Below, in pieces: positions 34,639 to 48,300 of a DNA stretch of 64,000 nt. Position 1 is the first letter of the stretch. Each line of letters begins with the position of its first letter. The notes beneath the pieces were generated by a model. It did not search any database and was not told the DNA's origin. It worked only from the letters and a program-made list of their open reading frames with translations. A program made the translations under genes and the position numbers. Origin of the DNA: Bursaphelenchus xylophilus (taxonomy: Eukaryota > Nematoda > Chromadorea > Rhabditida > Aphelenchoididae); assembly GCA_904066235.2 (NCBI GenBank), contig CAJFCV020000003.1:10478001-10542000 (forward strand). The letters run 5' to 3'.

Positions 34639-36221
34639 TACGCATACGAAAATTTTGTACATAAAAAAATTAACAAAATGAGAAAATTTCTGGTCAATGT
34701 TTCCAGACGCTGTATATATTTGAACCTCCGGCCAAAAACACCGTCTGCTTCTTTTACAAAAAGAAACAATGGATCTATACAAAATTTATATTATGTAATG
34801 CACAACACTGCACAATGGATCAAAGAGTCCGGCGTAATAGCCAAAACGAAGCTCTTTGCGACTGTCTGAGGACACTGTAAATCAAAATACATATAGTAAT
34901 CATAATCAAAAACGTGAATAAATGTAAACTGTGGCGAATCAAAGCGTGTTTTCGGCCAAAAAACATAAAAAAATATGATTATTCTTCGGGCACGTAAGAC
35001 CTAAAAAAAGAGGTTTTCTTTTCATTTCCTATTCTAGGGGCGCATGGCTTTAGATCGGCAATGTTTGCCGTATAGTATGTCTTACTCCATGCTATGTATA
35101 AGACAAAGACTTGTTTTAAAAAAAGGGTTTCTGCTACAGACAATTTTTATAGAAAGAGGGGCAATTCCTGGGCCAAATAAGCCTCTCTATAACAAAGCTT
35201 TTTGTCGCGCGCAAAAAATTGTGGAGTACACCAAATTCGGCGCTCAGATTTTGATGAAACTTGGCACAGACTGTCAAGACCTTGGGTCAAGTAATAAGGG
35301 TCCCTAATCTAGTTCTACCTAAGATCCCAAGCCCTATGCGAATACAACAACAACAAATATACAAACAAGCGACAATGCAACTAACTATGCCCTAGGCAAC
35401 AACTTCACAACTGAACTCACAATACTTGAGGAACCAACTTCACAAGAGCTGGCCATAGACCAATCAATAATAGGCAGTAGGAAATATGACGGTTTATTGA
35501 ATACAACACAACCGGGAAAGAACAGACACAAAATAAATCCTAATAATTGGCGATTTCTCTTCCTTTTATGCCAATTTGTCGGTCATTCCGTGGGAATATG
35601 CAATTTCGCACGCGAAGTCGTGAAAAGACTAAGAAAATTTTTTTCTAATTTAGATGCAAGAATCCTAGCTCGCGCTTTGCAAAAACAACCGAAATTTTTA
35701 GATCGGAAGTCGGCGAAAATCTCCCGAATTTTTGGCGAATTTTGTCGCAAAAAGCTTAATGCCTTTTTTTACCACAGAAGGGTATATTTCCGTAAAAAAT
35801 CAATTTTTTCTGCACGAAACGGGCTAAGTTATGGCCAAAAAGTGTTTTTCTCTCTGACGGCTCTCGGCGTTTAGCGTACTCTCTCGGTGGCAAAGATCGT
35901 TCAATAACTGGGTGACGTGTCATGACGTTTGCAAAGCGAGAACTAAGATTTTTAGGAATTGATATTTAGTCTATGCCCGACATGTGCGCAAAACATAAAA
36001 AAAATCTGAGCGTCGCACTTGAGGTACATCCCTTATGAACCATCATTCCCTAAAATGGGCATCACTTTTTGAAATGAAAATCGAGCTGCTCAAATTTGCG
36101 AAATTCGCAAAGTAATGCAGAAGAATAACGTTATATCATGAATCACTGCTTGCGGAAGACATGACTCGTAAGGCCGTGGAATTTGACAAAAAGAGTTCCA
36201 ATCAAAGAAAACGAAACAAAA
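34639..36221. other. Intergenic tract between ABCA genes B and C
   Basis: Upstream of gene B and downstream of gene C. It holds degraded pieces of the GGGAAGTAC family (about 35215-35280 and 35590-36040, with GCGCGAGCTAGG-like and CTCTCGGTGGCAAAGATCG motifs) but no supported gene. The gene C poly(A) signal lies just beyond, at 36227-36222 (minus). Confidence 0.5.
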
Positions 36222-36317
36222 TTTATTCCACCGAAATGATATGTTCTGGCATTTATGGAGTACACGTTGTATTATATATATGATATGTGTATATTTCATA
36301 ACGTTTCATGAAGTGAT

Positions 36318-39300
36318 TTAGAAATGCAGAGAGTCTTGAGCCGGCCGTTGTGGCTGCTCCAATGCCCAGGGATCCGGAGCGGAGGCGAGGGGCGCTCCGT
36401 TCGCTGCTTGGTTGTACGGAGGGGGAGGTGGGAACTGAAAATAAAAATATATAAGACCATGTTTGGAAGATTGTAGGACAGAGAAAATTAATGAAAATGG
36501 CGGAAAATTGAAATACAGAGCTGAAATTTTTAAAATACGTATTAGGTTGATGCATAATTATCCGGCGGATTTATTGGCGCGGTTTTTGTTAGTTAAAATT
36601 TGCGTTTTGTTAATTTTTTTCATTATAGTGATCTTCTTTATTTAGTTAACAAAATCCGTGTCGAAAACCATACTCATATTTGCCGTTTTATGCTCTACCA
36701 CTTCGAGAAAGGTTGGCAGTCAGCACAAAGGAAATGATGACAAAAAGAACACTATCAGAAAGTTCTTAAAACAGATGTAACATATACAAAAGCAAAGTAG
36801 AAACATAATACAGCCATCAGCGAACATTTACCGGACTTTCACAACATACATATACATATACACTCGGATACATTGGACACTTCGGCAATCACTACAAAAC
36901 TGGTGTGATGACCAAAAAACCGGTCAAAACTCTCTCGAATAGATTACTTTCTGCGTTGGCGGAGGAAGGGATTCTTTTGGGCAAAAAACCACCCATCTTC
37001 TTCTATATTCTGCAAAAGGATTTTTTGGATGTCTTCACGGAGTGCCAAGAAATTGGCAAAACATTCCGGCATATTTTCCGGAACACCGCGTATAAGGCTA
37101 GGAGATTTCTCGAGGTTCTTTGGAGAGTATTCCTAGCCATACATACAGTGGCGAAAAAGCACCATTTTGCGTCCGGGAAGTATCAAAAAATGTAGCAAAA
37201 TACATCCCTCTCAAAATGAAAAAAAAACTCCAATTCCAAAAGCGCGGCTTCAAGACAGATTTTTTTTTATTTCTAAAGGGAGGCATTTTGCTATGTTTTT
37301 TGATATTTCCCGAATGCAAAATGGTACGTTTTTTTCCATTGGATGAAGCCGTCACTGCAGCGGTTGGTTATACCACTGGCACGTCTTAAACGGGTGTCAT
37401 TGTGCCACAATTTCTAAACACATAAAGCTTTGTAAGTATTATAATAAGTTCCTCGACTTTTACTCATGAGAACAGAATTTTCTGAAGACATGGGACGAGA
37501 CAAACAACTTTATATAGAAGATCTTCTATCTTCGAAGATTGTAAAAAACCCCTCAACTTACTATTGCCGCCGGCTGTTCCACTTGACTCTCCTCCAACGT
37601 TGCTAACCTCGTAAACACCTGTTCCAAAGAGTCTTGAATCAAGTAGAAATCGCCGATCAACTGAACTCCGGCTTGTCGGTTGACCTCGTTCACAAATCGC
37701 TCCACATCTCCATACATTTGACTCCAATAAGAGCCCGCTTTCTTGGGCAACGTCCACGAGAGCGCGCTGTGTTCGGGCGATGAGTCCGTCGCCGCAACGT
37801 CGAACATTTTTCGGACCGCATCATCCACGAAAGCGGCGTTCGCTTGGCCGGGATCGTTCAAGATCAACGTCAAGATGTACGAGTTGCCATAGCGGGACTT
37901 GAGATGTTGCGAGCTGCCGATTCCTCGCAGCCTTCCGGCTCGAAGAAAGCCGATTCTCGTGCAAAGTGCTTCACACTCTTCCATGGAGTGGGTGGTGAGA
38001 AGAATTGCTTTGTTCTGGTTTCTCATTGCGATCAGAAGGTCCCAAATGTGGCGACGAGTGGCGGGATCAACACCAGCAGTGGGCTCGTCCAGAACGAGGA
38101 ATTTGGAGCCGGACATGAGACAGCAGGCAATCGAAATACGACGCTTTTGACCGCCGCTAAAACAACATAAGCTGTATAGAAATATGTAGAAATAAGTTCT
38201 AAGAGTCCATCCTTTCATAGACTATGTATGTTATGACTTGTGGGATAAAACAAGTATAACAAGTTGCAATAAAAGTACAGTCAAACCTAGATGCGTACAA
38301 AGAATATTAAAGAACCAACGCTTCATTTGTTCTAGAAGTGTCTTACGGAGGGTTGTTTTGGCTTTATAATCAGCTGAATCAGCCTTCTGAATTTGTTCGT
38401 TATAGTCAGGTTTTGTTATACTAGAGGTCAAGACGCTCCACTGCGCAAAACAACGTTTTTGGTGGATTGTTTCAAACATAAATACGTTGAAACCTATCTA
38501 TGACCGACAGTTTGAACCGATTGCAAATTTTCTTCGACAATGATATGAATGTATGACTATCAATGGTCAACGTATTTTACCCTCAAATTATTTATAGCTT
38601 ATTCCACCTTACCTGTAAGTTTTGACCAATTTATCCGCCTTTTCCTCCATCATCACGCATTCCAACACCAATCTGACTCGCTCATCCACATTTTCGAATC
38701 CGTTCAGTCTACCGAGCAGTTGCAAAGTTTCGCGGCCGGTTAAACTTCCAGAAAGCGCATCAAATTGAGGGCAATACCCGATAGGAGGGGTCTGTTGAAT
38801 GGGAATTCCGAGAATTGTCGCTGTTCCGCTGGAGGGATAGATTTGATTGGTCAGCATGTCGAATGTTGTTGTTTTACCGGCACCATTTACTCCTGAAAAA
38901 TAAAACATTTTTTTTAGTTTTAATTTTAAAAAATTTAAAAAGAAGTCCTACCCAAAAGTCCAAAACACTCGTTGGGTGCCATCCCAAAGGTGAGATCTTG
39001 AACGGCGCATTTGGATTCGGAATAAAATTTGAAGAGGCTTCGGACGGCCAAAGATTGTTGATAATCCCCCAAGGCGGATACTCTCTCACGTTCTTGCGCA
39101 ACATCGTAATCTTCGTCCAATGGTCGGCGAAGGTACTGAAATGCAAAAATTTAGTTTATAAATGGATATATAAAAAATTTGATTAGCTGCAACAAAATGC
39201 CAAGATTTTCAAAATTAGCGGGAAATTTGAAATTTAAAATAAATCACAACGCCAAAACAGCGAGAAATTGATTTATCAGGCTTACATACCCTTAGGACTA

Positions 39301-42300
39301 TTAGACCTTGCTTTATGGAAGGTTTTTGGCGATTGCAACATAATGCCAAGATTTTCAAAATTGGCGCGAAATTTAAAATTTTAAAGAGTAACACCGACAA
39401 AATGGTTTGGGATTTTGACGTTTAAGGCTGTATGACTTCTAAATCTTGCATTATTGATCATTTTGAGCGATTGCAACAGAATGCCAAAATTTGAATAAAT
39501 TTGGCGGGAAGTTAAAATTTTCCGTTTTTTCGGTCAAACCAACACCATTTTTGTTTACCCATGTTTTAACGTGACTACTTAAAACTGTAAGCTAGAATCA
39601 GACCTTGCAACAGAATGCCATGATTTAAAAAATTGGCGGGAAAATGAAATTTCAAAAAGAATTCTTAGTTTCAGAACATTTTAGATTTCTTTTTTAGGGT
39701 GTTTGCATATTTGAAAAAAATAAACTTACACTGACAAACTTTTTGATGTGCAGTTTATGCACGATTCTTCCGATGACTTTGCTTTCAATCAAAATCAGCC
39801 AAGCCAAGTAAAATAGGATGCTCAAACCGAGCGCAACCAGCGAAACCTTCGGCGCAATTGACCAGAAATCTTTTTCCTTCGACGGTGTGAACAGGTCCCT
39901 GCTGTTGTAGATGGTAGCGAAGTCGGTGCCTTTTTTGGACTTGTCGCATTCAATGGTGCAAGTGTTTTGAGAGCGGAAAAGCCCAACGGCGGGGAAGAGG
40001 ATGTCGAGGAAGAACTATAAAATATTATAGGTACAAGGTTGCTGATATTTATCACCACTTTAGGCTTGGAAATAAAATTTTTTTATTTTTTCACTTACCA
40101 GTCCAAACTGAAAATAATCGCTCGGATCTTGTTTCAAAACGAATGAAATAACTCCCACTGCGATCGAAAACGCAATAAATAAGACCATCGGAATGATCGT
40201 GTGGAATGCCAAGATAAAAACGGTTCCTTTCGTCGGTGATTCGAATGCGAAACTCATCACGTAGCTGGCCAAAGAGCTGGCCGTAAAGTACAAGATCCAA
40301 ATCGGGACGATTCCCAAAGTGCATGCAAAGTTGGGCTCAGAGGCCCAGAAACTCAGGCCGAAAACGAAAATGGCCAAGACTGCGAAGTAGGAGAGATCGG
40401 TGAGGAATTGGGAAATCCAGTAGGTATAAGGTCGAGCTGACGCCAAGTAAAGCTGAAATAAAAAATTTTTGGAATTTGAAAAAAAGTAAAATGGAACTTT
40501 TGGTGATTTAAAAGTCTTATCAAGTGCTTTGACATCACTTATATTGATGTAGATACCAAAACGAAATTTTGGTATATTAATCATGACAAAGATAAAAATT
40601 GTGAAAATTCATGTAAAAAAAGAGTAATCCATGGGCCAAATGGGAGAGTATGTCTTATCAAGCCTTCAAAGTTATTTTTTATCTACTTTTGCCCCATTTA
40701 TGGGCATTTCCAAACCTTAGAACAGAATGCCAAGATTTTCTTAAATGGCGGGAATTCAAAAAATAATTTAATAAATCACCACAAAAAACTGATTTTAAGC
40801 ATTTTTTACGACAAATATTTTATTTTAACACACAAAAAAAAATAAATCAAAAAAGTCAAAAATACTTTTTTTTCAATTTTTGTCCAAAAGAAATTCAAAA
40901 TTCTCTTACCTGATGTTTGAACTTCTTCTTTCTTTCACTAATAATAGTAGAGAGCAACATGGCCAAACCAAACGTCAATCCGAATGCATTGAAGACGCTG
41001 TTCATAACTCCGTTGAAGAAGATTCCGATGTTGAACGAAAAATCGGTCGAATTTCCCATAAATCCGACTTGGATATTAGCTAAAAATAAGAGAAAAATTA
41101 AATTTTTTTATTAAAATGCAAAAAAAAATAATTTTTTTTTAATTAAAAAAAATTAAAAAAATCAATTTTTTCATTTTTAAATTTCCAAAAAAATAAAAAA
41201 ACATTAAAAAAATCAATTTTTTCATTTTTAAAACTTCCAAAGAAAAAAAAATAAAAAAAAATTAAAAAAATCAATTTTTTCATTTTTTTAAATTTCCCAA
41301 AAAAATAAAAAAAATAAAAAAATCGATTTTTTCATTTTTTAGATTTCCCAAAAAATAAAAAAAAAATAAAATTTTTTTTAACTTACTATCCTTTCCATTT
41401 CCGAACACCAAATTGCTGAATAAATTGATGGCCAACATCAAACTATTGTGCAGAAATGGGCTTCCCATCAAGTACAATGTCGAGCCCTGTTCGAAAATTC
41501 CCAACGCATTCGGAGGGATTCTAAATTGCTGTGATTTCAGTTTCTCGGCGTCATATTCCATCCTGTCCACCGAACATTGCTCAATTTTCTCCTTGGCCAG
41601 TTTGCTGATACTGTCGAAATATTTGGCGGAAGAGAGGAGATGCGAATGCGGGATGGATTCCAAGGTTTGGAGAACGACTTTTTCTGAAATGTTTTGATAT
41701 TTTTTAGCATTATTTTGTAAAAAAAATTATTTTATTTTTTCAAAAATTTCGATTTAAACTTATTTTTACAATTTTTAAAAAATAAAAAAAAATTTTTAAT
41801 TGTAAAAAAAATTGAAAAAAATTTTTAAATCTAACAGGGGAAGTACTCCAAATGCGACGCTCAGATTTTGATGAAGCTTGTGACAAATTTACAATATTTT
41901 TTTCTAAGGCTTGTGCGAGAATCCTAGCTCGCGCTTTGCAGAAACCACCGAGATTTTTAGGTCGAAAGTTGGCGAAAATTTGACAATTTTTGCCGAAATT
42001 TGGCACGAAAATTTTATACCTATTTCGGCCGTAAAGGGTAATATTTCCACAAAAAATCAATTTTTTCCGCGCGAAACTACCGAAGTTATGGCCAAAAAGT
42101 GTTTTTCTCTCTGACCGCTTTCCATGTTTTGCGTACTCTCTCGGCGGCAAAAATCGTTTAATATCTCGGCGGCGCCTGCAAAGCGCGAGCCAACACTTTC
42201 AGGAATTGATATTTAATCTATTCCCGATATGTGTGCAAAATTTTAAGAAAATCTGAGAGTCACACTTGGGGTACTTCCCCTGTAAAACTAAAAAAAAAAC

Positions 42301-45300
42301 AGAAAATCCCAAAGCTCCTTACCTTGAGTGTCAAAATTGACGGCACTTTTTGGCTCATCTTTTTGTTTAATATACAAAAAGAGGAAGCACACCAGACAAA
42401 CAAAGAATGGGACGATCGATCTGAGCAAGTGCCGATACATGTACAAGTAATTTCTCCACATTAGGGCAATTGATTGTTTGAAAAAATTCGGGTGTCGATG
42501 GACTGAATAAAAAGAGAATTATAGTCAAGTAAATTTGATTGGACAAGATGACCAATCTGACTGGTCGTATTGGGCAAGATGACCAATCTGACCGGTTATA
42601 TTGGGCAAGTTGACGGGTCATTTTTTCAATTTGACGGTAAAAAAAAGTAATTTTTTTTCAAGTCTATCTGATTTTTCAAATTTTTCAACCCATCTAAATG
42701 GCAATTTGACCAATTAATTTGGTTATTTGACCTGTCGAATTTCAGTTTCGATCAAAAAAAATTTTTTTTTGAATTTGACGATTTTTTGAACCAGTTAAAC
42801 TAGTCGTTTCCCCGGTCACTTTTTCAATATCTGACCGGTCAAATTTGGTCTCAGTCCCCAAGAAATGTAAACAAAAATCGATCCTTACAATCCTGTCGTT
42901 CCACTTTCAACGCATTCTCCGCAATTTTCTCGGCCAATTGTCGACTACTGCTCTTCTCCGCCTTCTCCCCAACTTTGATGAAAACTTGCTCCAAAGTATT
43001 CACTGACAGCCCAAAAGAGTCTATTCCCAAATTGTTTCGCTCCTTCTCCAAGAATGCGAATAATTCCACAAAGCGCGCTTTGCTTTCGTACGGTAAATTC
43101 AGCGTAAATTGCGCCGCCGGGCTTCCGTCCATTTTGGCGGTGGGAATTGTTCGGCGGACCAGCTCGAGGACCTGATTGGCTCCGGCGATCGGCTCCACCC
43201 CTTGTCGGAGAGTGATTGTGAGCAAGAAGCCGGTGCCAAAGCGGTTTTTGAGGAATGTGGAGGAGCCGGCGCAGGTGACCTTCCCTTTGACCATGATTAA
43301 TATCCGATCTGAGAGCATGTCCGCTTCGTCCATGTAGTGGGTGGTCAAAATAATCGTTCTGGAAGAGAAAAAACGTATTTTAAAACACTTTTAGACACTT
43401 GATTTTTGATTCTTGAGCATTTCGGAGTCCTGAGACAGAATGCCAAAAAAAGGCGGGAAATTTGAATTTTGAAACTTTTTTGCCAAAATGAAAAAAAGAA
43501 ATTTACATTTGTCCGCAGCGTATTTTACAAGTGTTTTTTCTATCAATTTACATTTCAAAATGTTTTTTTTGAGGATCTAAAACAGAATGCCAAAATTGAA
43601 AAAATTCAAATTTTCGGAACTTTCAAACCACTTATTCAATCAAAAATTCATACCATATTTACCGCTAAGGTAATTATAATATTATTAATTCATTAGCGAT
43701 GTAAAATCCCTACCTTTCATGCTTGAATTTCTCCAAGATATCTCCGATCTGCCTTCGAGCGGTTGGATCCATTCCAGCAGTCGGTTCGTCCAACAAAACG
43801 ACTTGACTCTTTCCCACCAACGCCATAGCAACACACAATTTTCGTTTCATACCGCCACTCAACTCTTCAGCTAGCTAAAAATATTGTATAGTCATTTTTT
43901 ATATTATACTTGACATCAAAAATGATTTTTCTAAAGGTTTCCAAAAATGAGCAAAAAAGAGGAAAATTGTCCACCCTTACCACACTTTCAGCATCGCCAA
44001 GTCCCACTTGCTGTAGCACGTGACGACAATCTTCATCGCCATGATAAGAACCTCTCAATTTTGCGGCCAATCTCAGATGTTCCAAGCAACTGAGGCGATC
44101 AAACAACGGGTTGCCCTGAGGGCAGTAGCCAATGTTCTTTCGAATTTCGCTTAGATCGTCGTCGATCAGCATCCCACACACCTAGAATTGCATCATATTT
44201 GATGTTACCGGTACATTTCCCTATTAATTATATAAGTTTTATATTGCACATGACATTGATGTCAATGGCAATATAAAACCCACCAAGAATCGACTTACTT
44301 TTACATCGCCGGATGTTGGAGAGGTGTAACCTGTGAGACAGCTGAATGTAGTCGACTTTCCTGCTCCGTTGTGGCCGAGAAGAGCGGTGATATCGCCGCG
44401 GAATGCTTGGAAACTAGTCCCGTTTACCGCGTAATCGCCGTAACCCCAGCGTTTTCGAAGATTTATGACCTAAAAGAAGTTTTTCATGTAGACTATAGCA
44501 TTTATCTTTTTTTGTAACTATTTCAGCGACGAAAGCGCTTGAAACGATGGCTAAGAAAATAAAAATCGATCCAAAATCATCTCCAAACCTACTTCAACAT
44601 CGGGAGTGCTGGTCTTCTGACTGACTGGCTCAAAATCCCCATCTTGTAGCTTCAAAGACTCTTCATGCTTGAAATCGCCAACTCGCTTTCTTCTATTCTT
44701 AGCCTGCTTGAAGATGGATAAGAAATCGACCCCCGGATATCCAGCAGATGGAAGGATAAGATCAAGGATTTGAGTCACAACAATAATAAGTATTGCATCC
44801 ACAAACAAGAAGATGGCTCCGTGAAGGAAGGTATATTGATATGTGAAACGCTCAAAGACAGTTACTGGCGTGTCTGAAAAGATACCAAGATATAAACAAT
44901 AGTCATCATTTCTCCTACCGTATCTCTGGAACATCTCCAAGTCGTTGATGGCCATTTTCAACGCGCTTAACGGATTCAGCGAGTAGACGCACATGAGTCC
45001 AACTTCCAGAGTGTTTGTGGCCAAGACGAATGCCAAAGCGGCCGAGCCAATCCAGGCCAACAAATTGACAGTAATAGCTAAGGCTGGCCGGTGGAAAACT
45101 GTTCCGCAAAGAAGTGCAAATGCCACGCAAACAGTCACATAAATAAAGGTGAGAAAGACAAGGATGATCCCGAGAACTGGCTGAAAATGATGTTTTTTGT
45201 AGACGATGGCTATATAGATATATGGCTCGGGACTTCTAAATCTCTCCGCAAGAGTCCATCCGAACCCTGCAAATTTAGTACAAAGTTAAAAGTTGCGCAA

Positions 45301-48300
45301 TCTGACATAACATTGCGCAATCTCTCTCTTTGTAAGAATTTCTGCCTTTCTCTGTCGTCTCCTCCTTTTTTGTCAACTTTTAACTTTGGACTAAATTTCC
45401 AGGGTTCGGATGGACTCTTGCGGAGAGATTTAGAAGTCCCGAGCCATATATAAGTTTTATATGTAGAAGTGAAGGCCATGTAGTTGAAACTTACTTTCAG
45501 ACCGATAGCTAATGGCAGGACAATGATGAACATGATGATCAGCATTTTTATTAGGCCAAAGAGATAATGGGAGATGTAGAAACTGAACCGGCCCATTCCC
45601 ATGACGAGAAGGTAGGTCTGAAAATTTCCACAGAAAATATATACATCCGATTACAGTTTACTCACTTTGATTTCACTTTCCGTCTCTGCAATCAAGTCTT
45701 TGATCACCATGGCCATTGGAATGAGGGAGCAAAGGACAAGGCCCACAAATAAGTAGGGCAAAAGGAATGCCAGAACAGAGAAGTTGTAGGAGTGCTGAGG
45801 GATATGCGATGATATCAGCTACAAAAATATTAGAAATATCTTTAAAGTAGATCTCTAAAAGACGCATTTATAAAAACCGTATTTTACAAAACTCACTTTG
45901 CTGAATTCCGCAGGAAATTGCATCTTTGACGCGATCATCAAAATCTTGTCAATGGTCATCTGCCTTCGTAAATAGATATGCTCGAGGTATCTTGTTACAT
46001 TCGTCAAATCATTCAGAATATCCGACTCAAACGGGTTGTTGGCCATCCAGCCGGTAGCAAAGTTATAATTTATGTACGAGAAACTGCTGTGTGGCCGATT
46101 CTCCGTGAAATAATAGACAAATTCTTTTTTGTCGATGGAGAACTTTTCGAAATGAATGGCTTCGGAATGGTCGTTCTCCGGATATGGCCGGTCTTTGAAA
46201 TGCAGCCCCAATTGGTTGGCCGCCTCTTGGAGGAGTTGAAAATCGCTGTCATTTAGGTGGCTGAAAAATGTAAAATACTAAAATCAAGACTTGTAAGACG
46301 CGATTTTTGCCAAGCAGAATGAAAAATTTTCAAATTACAAAACTGCGCCAATTTTGGCATTCTGTTTTAAGGGTTGAGATTATCGTCAATAACATAGAAA
46401 AACTGAATTATTGTTGTAAAGCGCCTCAAAACACTACAATTTTGATTCAAAAAAAAATTTTTCGAAAATTCAAAACTTCCCGCTAATTTTGGCATTCTGT
46501 TTCATGCCCTAAAAAATTTTGTAACACTAATAAAAAAAATTTAAAACACGATTTCTGAGTCACTGAATCAGCCGTGGACATAGGAAAAAATCGATTTTGA
46601 GTTTTTGATTTTAAAATGACCGCAGGCATCCAGTAAACATATTCCTGAAATATTTTTGCCTAATTTTCTCATTAACCTACTGTAATTTACAATTTAATGT
46701 TTTTACAGTAATCGACCATTACTAGACAATTAAGCATCGGAATCGGCTGAAATGGAGAATACTGATGTTTCCGAGCATGCTCGTCATAATAGACACAGAA
46801 TTTCGACATACAGGTTACTGTAACATACCGCAATATAGGTTCGGCCGCACAAAATCGGCCATAAAAAATTTGTTTCTGAAAACCCGCAGCTGATTTTTAC
46901 ATATGTTGATCAGCGTAAAATTCTGCCCTAGAAACATTTAAAAAAAGTTTAAAAAGTCATGCCCCGATTTTCGTGGTGTAGTGGATTTTGGCCAAGTTTA
47001 GTAATCCGAAGGTCGCGGGTTCGATCCCCGTGGAACAAAAATCTGTAAAACCCCACAAAACTTCAAAAAATCGTGTCGAGGGGAATTGCTAATATACATG
47101 CAGAGTGCCAAAATCTGTATCATGGGTTATTCGCAAATTACAAGGCATTTTTCGGAGTTAAAATTATTATTTTGGTCTTCGTGGATTCTGGCCCAAATTT
47201 AGTTAAGAAAAATGGCTAAAAATTATAGTATATACGTTTTCTTGCCTTCTGAGTTCAATGGACCCAATTTTTCGACCCTAGGATTACTGTAACATGGCGA
47301 AAACGGATTTCGGCCGCGAAAATCGGCCGTAAAACCGTTCATTGCGAGTATACGCAGCTAATTCTTCGATTTTTCGAATCAGCGTGAAATTTTGCCCCAG
47401 AATCATTATATAATATGTCTTAGCTGACCATTTTAACTTTGCAGAAATTTTGCGCTGAATATTACATACAAATTTTTTGGTTGAAATGGGTTTTTGGACT
47501 ATAAATGTGTGGATCCATCGTTTAAATTCAGATTTGAAGTATTTTTGGCTTAATCAAGAACTAATGTAGTTTTATTTACAATTTTCAAATTTGAAAGTAA
47601 TTCACCATATTGAAAAAAGTGTTTAACGGAGAAAGCCAACTTTGAGTGCCGCTAGTGTGGAATTTCATGCTGATTCGAAAAATCGAAGAATTAGCTGCGT
47701 ATACTCGCAATGAACGGTTTTACGGCCGATTTTCGCGGCCGAAATCCGTTTTCGCCATGTTACAGTAATCCTAGGGTCGAAAAATGGGTCCATTGAACTC
47801 AGAAGGCAAGAAAACGTATATACTATAATTTTTAGCCATTTTTCTTAACTAAATTTGGGCCAGAATCCACGAAGACCAGAATAATAATTTTAACTCCGAA
47901 AAACGCCTTGTAATTTGCGAATAACCCATGATACAGATTTTGGCACTCTGCATGTATATTAGCAATTCCCCTCGACACGATTTTTTGAAGTTTTGTGGGG
48001 TTTTACAGATTTTTGTTCCACGGGGATCGAACCCGCGACCTTCGGATTACTAAACTCGGCCAAAATCCACTACACCACGAAAATCGGGGCATGATTTTTT
48101 AAATTTTTTTTAAATGTTTCTAGGGCAGAATTTTACGCTGATCAACATATGTAAAAATCAGCTGCGGGTTTTCAGAAACAAATTTTTTATGGCCGATTTT
48201 GTGCGGCCGAACCTATATTGCGGTATGTTACAGTAACCTGTATGCCGAAATTCTGTGTCTATTATGACGAGCATGCTCGAAAACATCAGTATTCTCAATT

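Noticed and set aside
37464..37757. 97-codon minus frame overlapping the gene C NBD2 exon
   Set aside because: Alternative frame of the NBD2 C-terminal exon with no domain.
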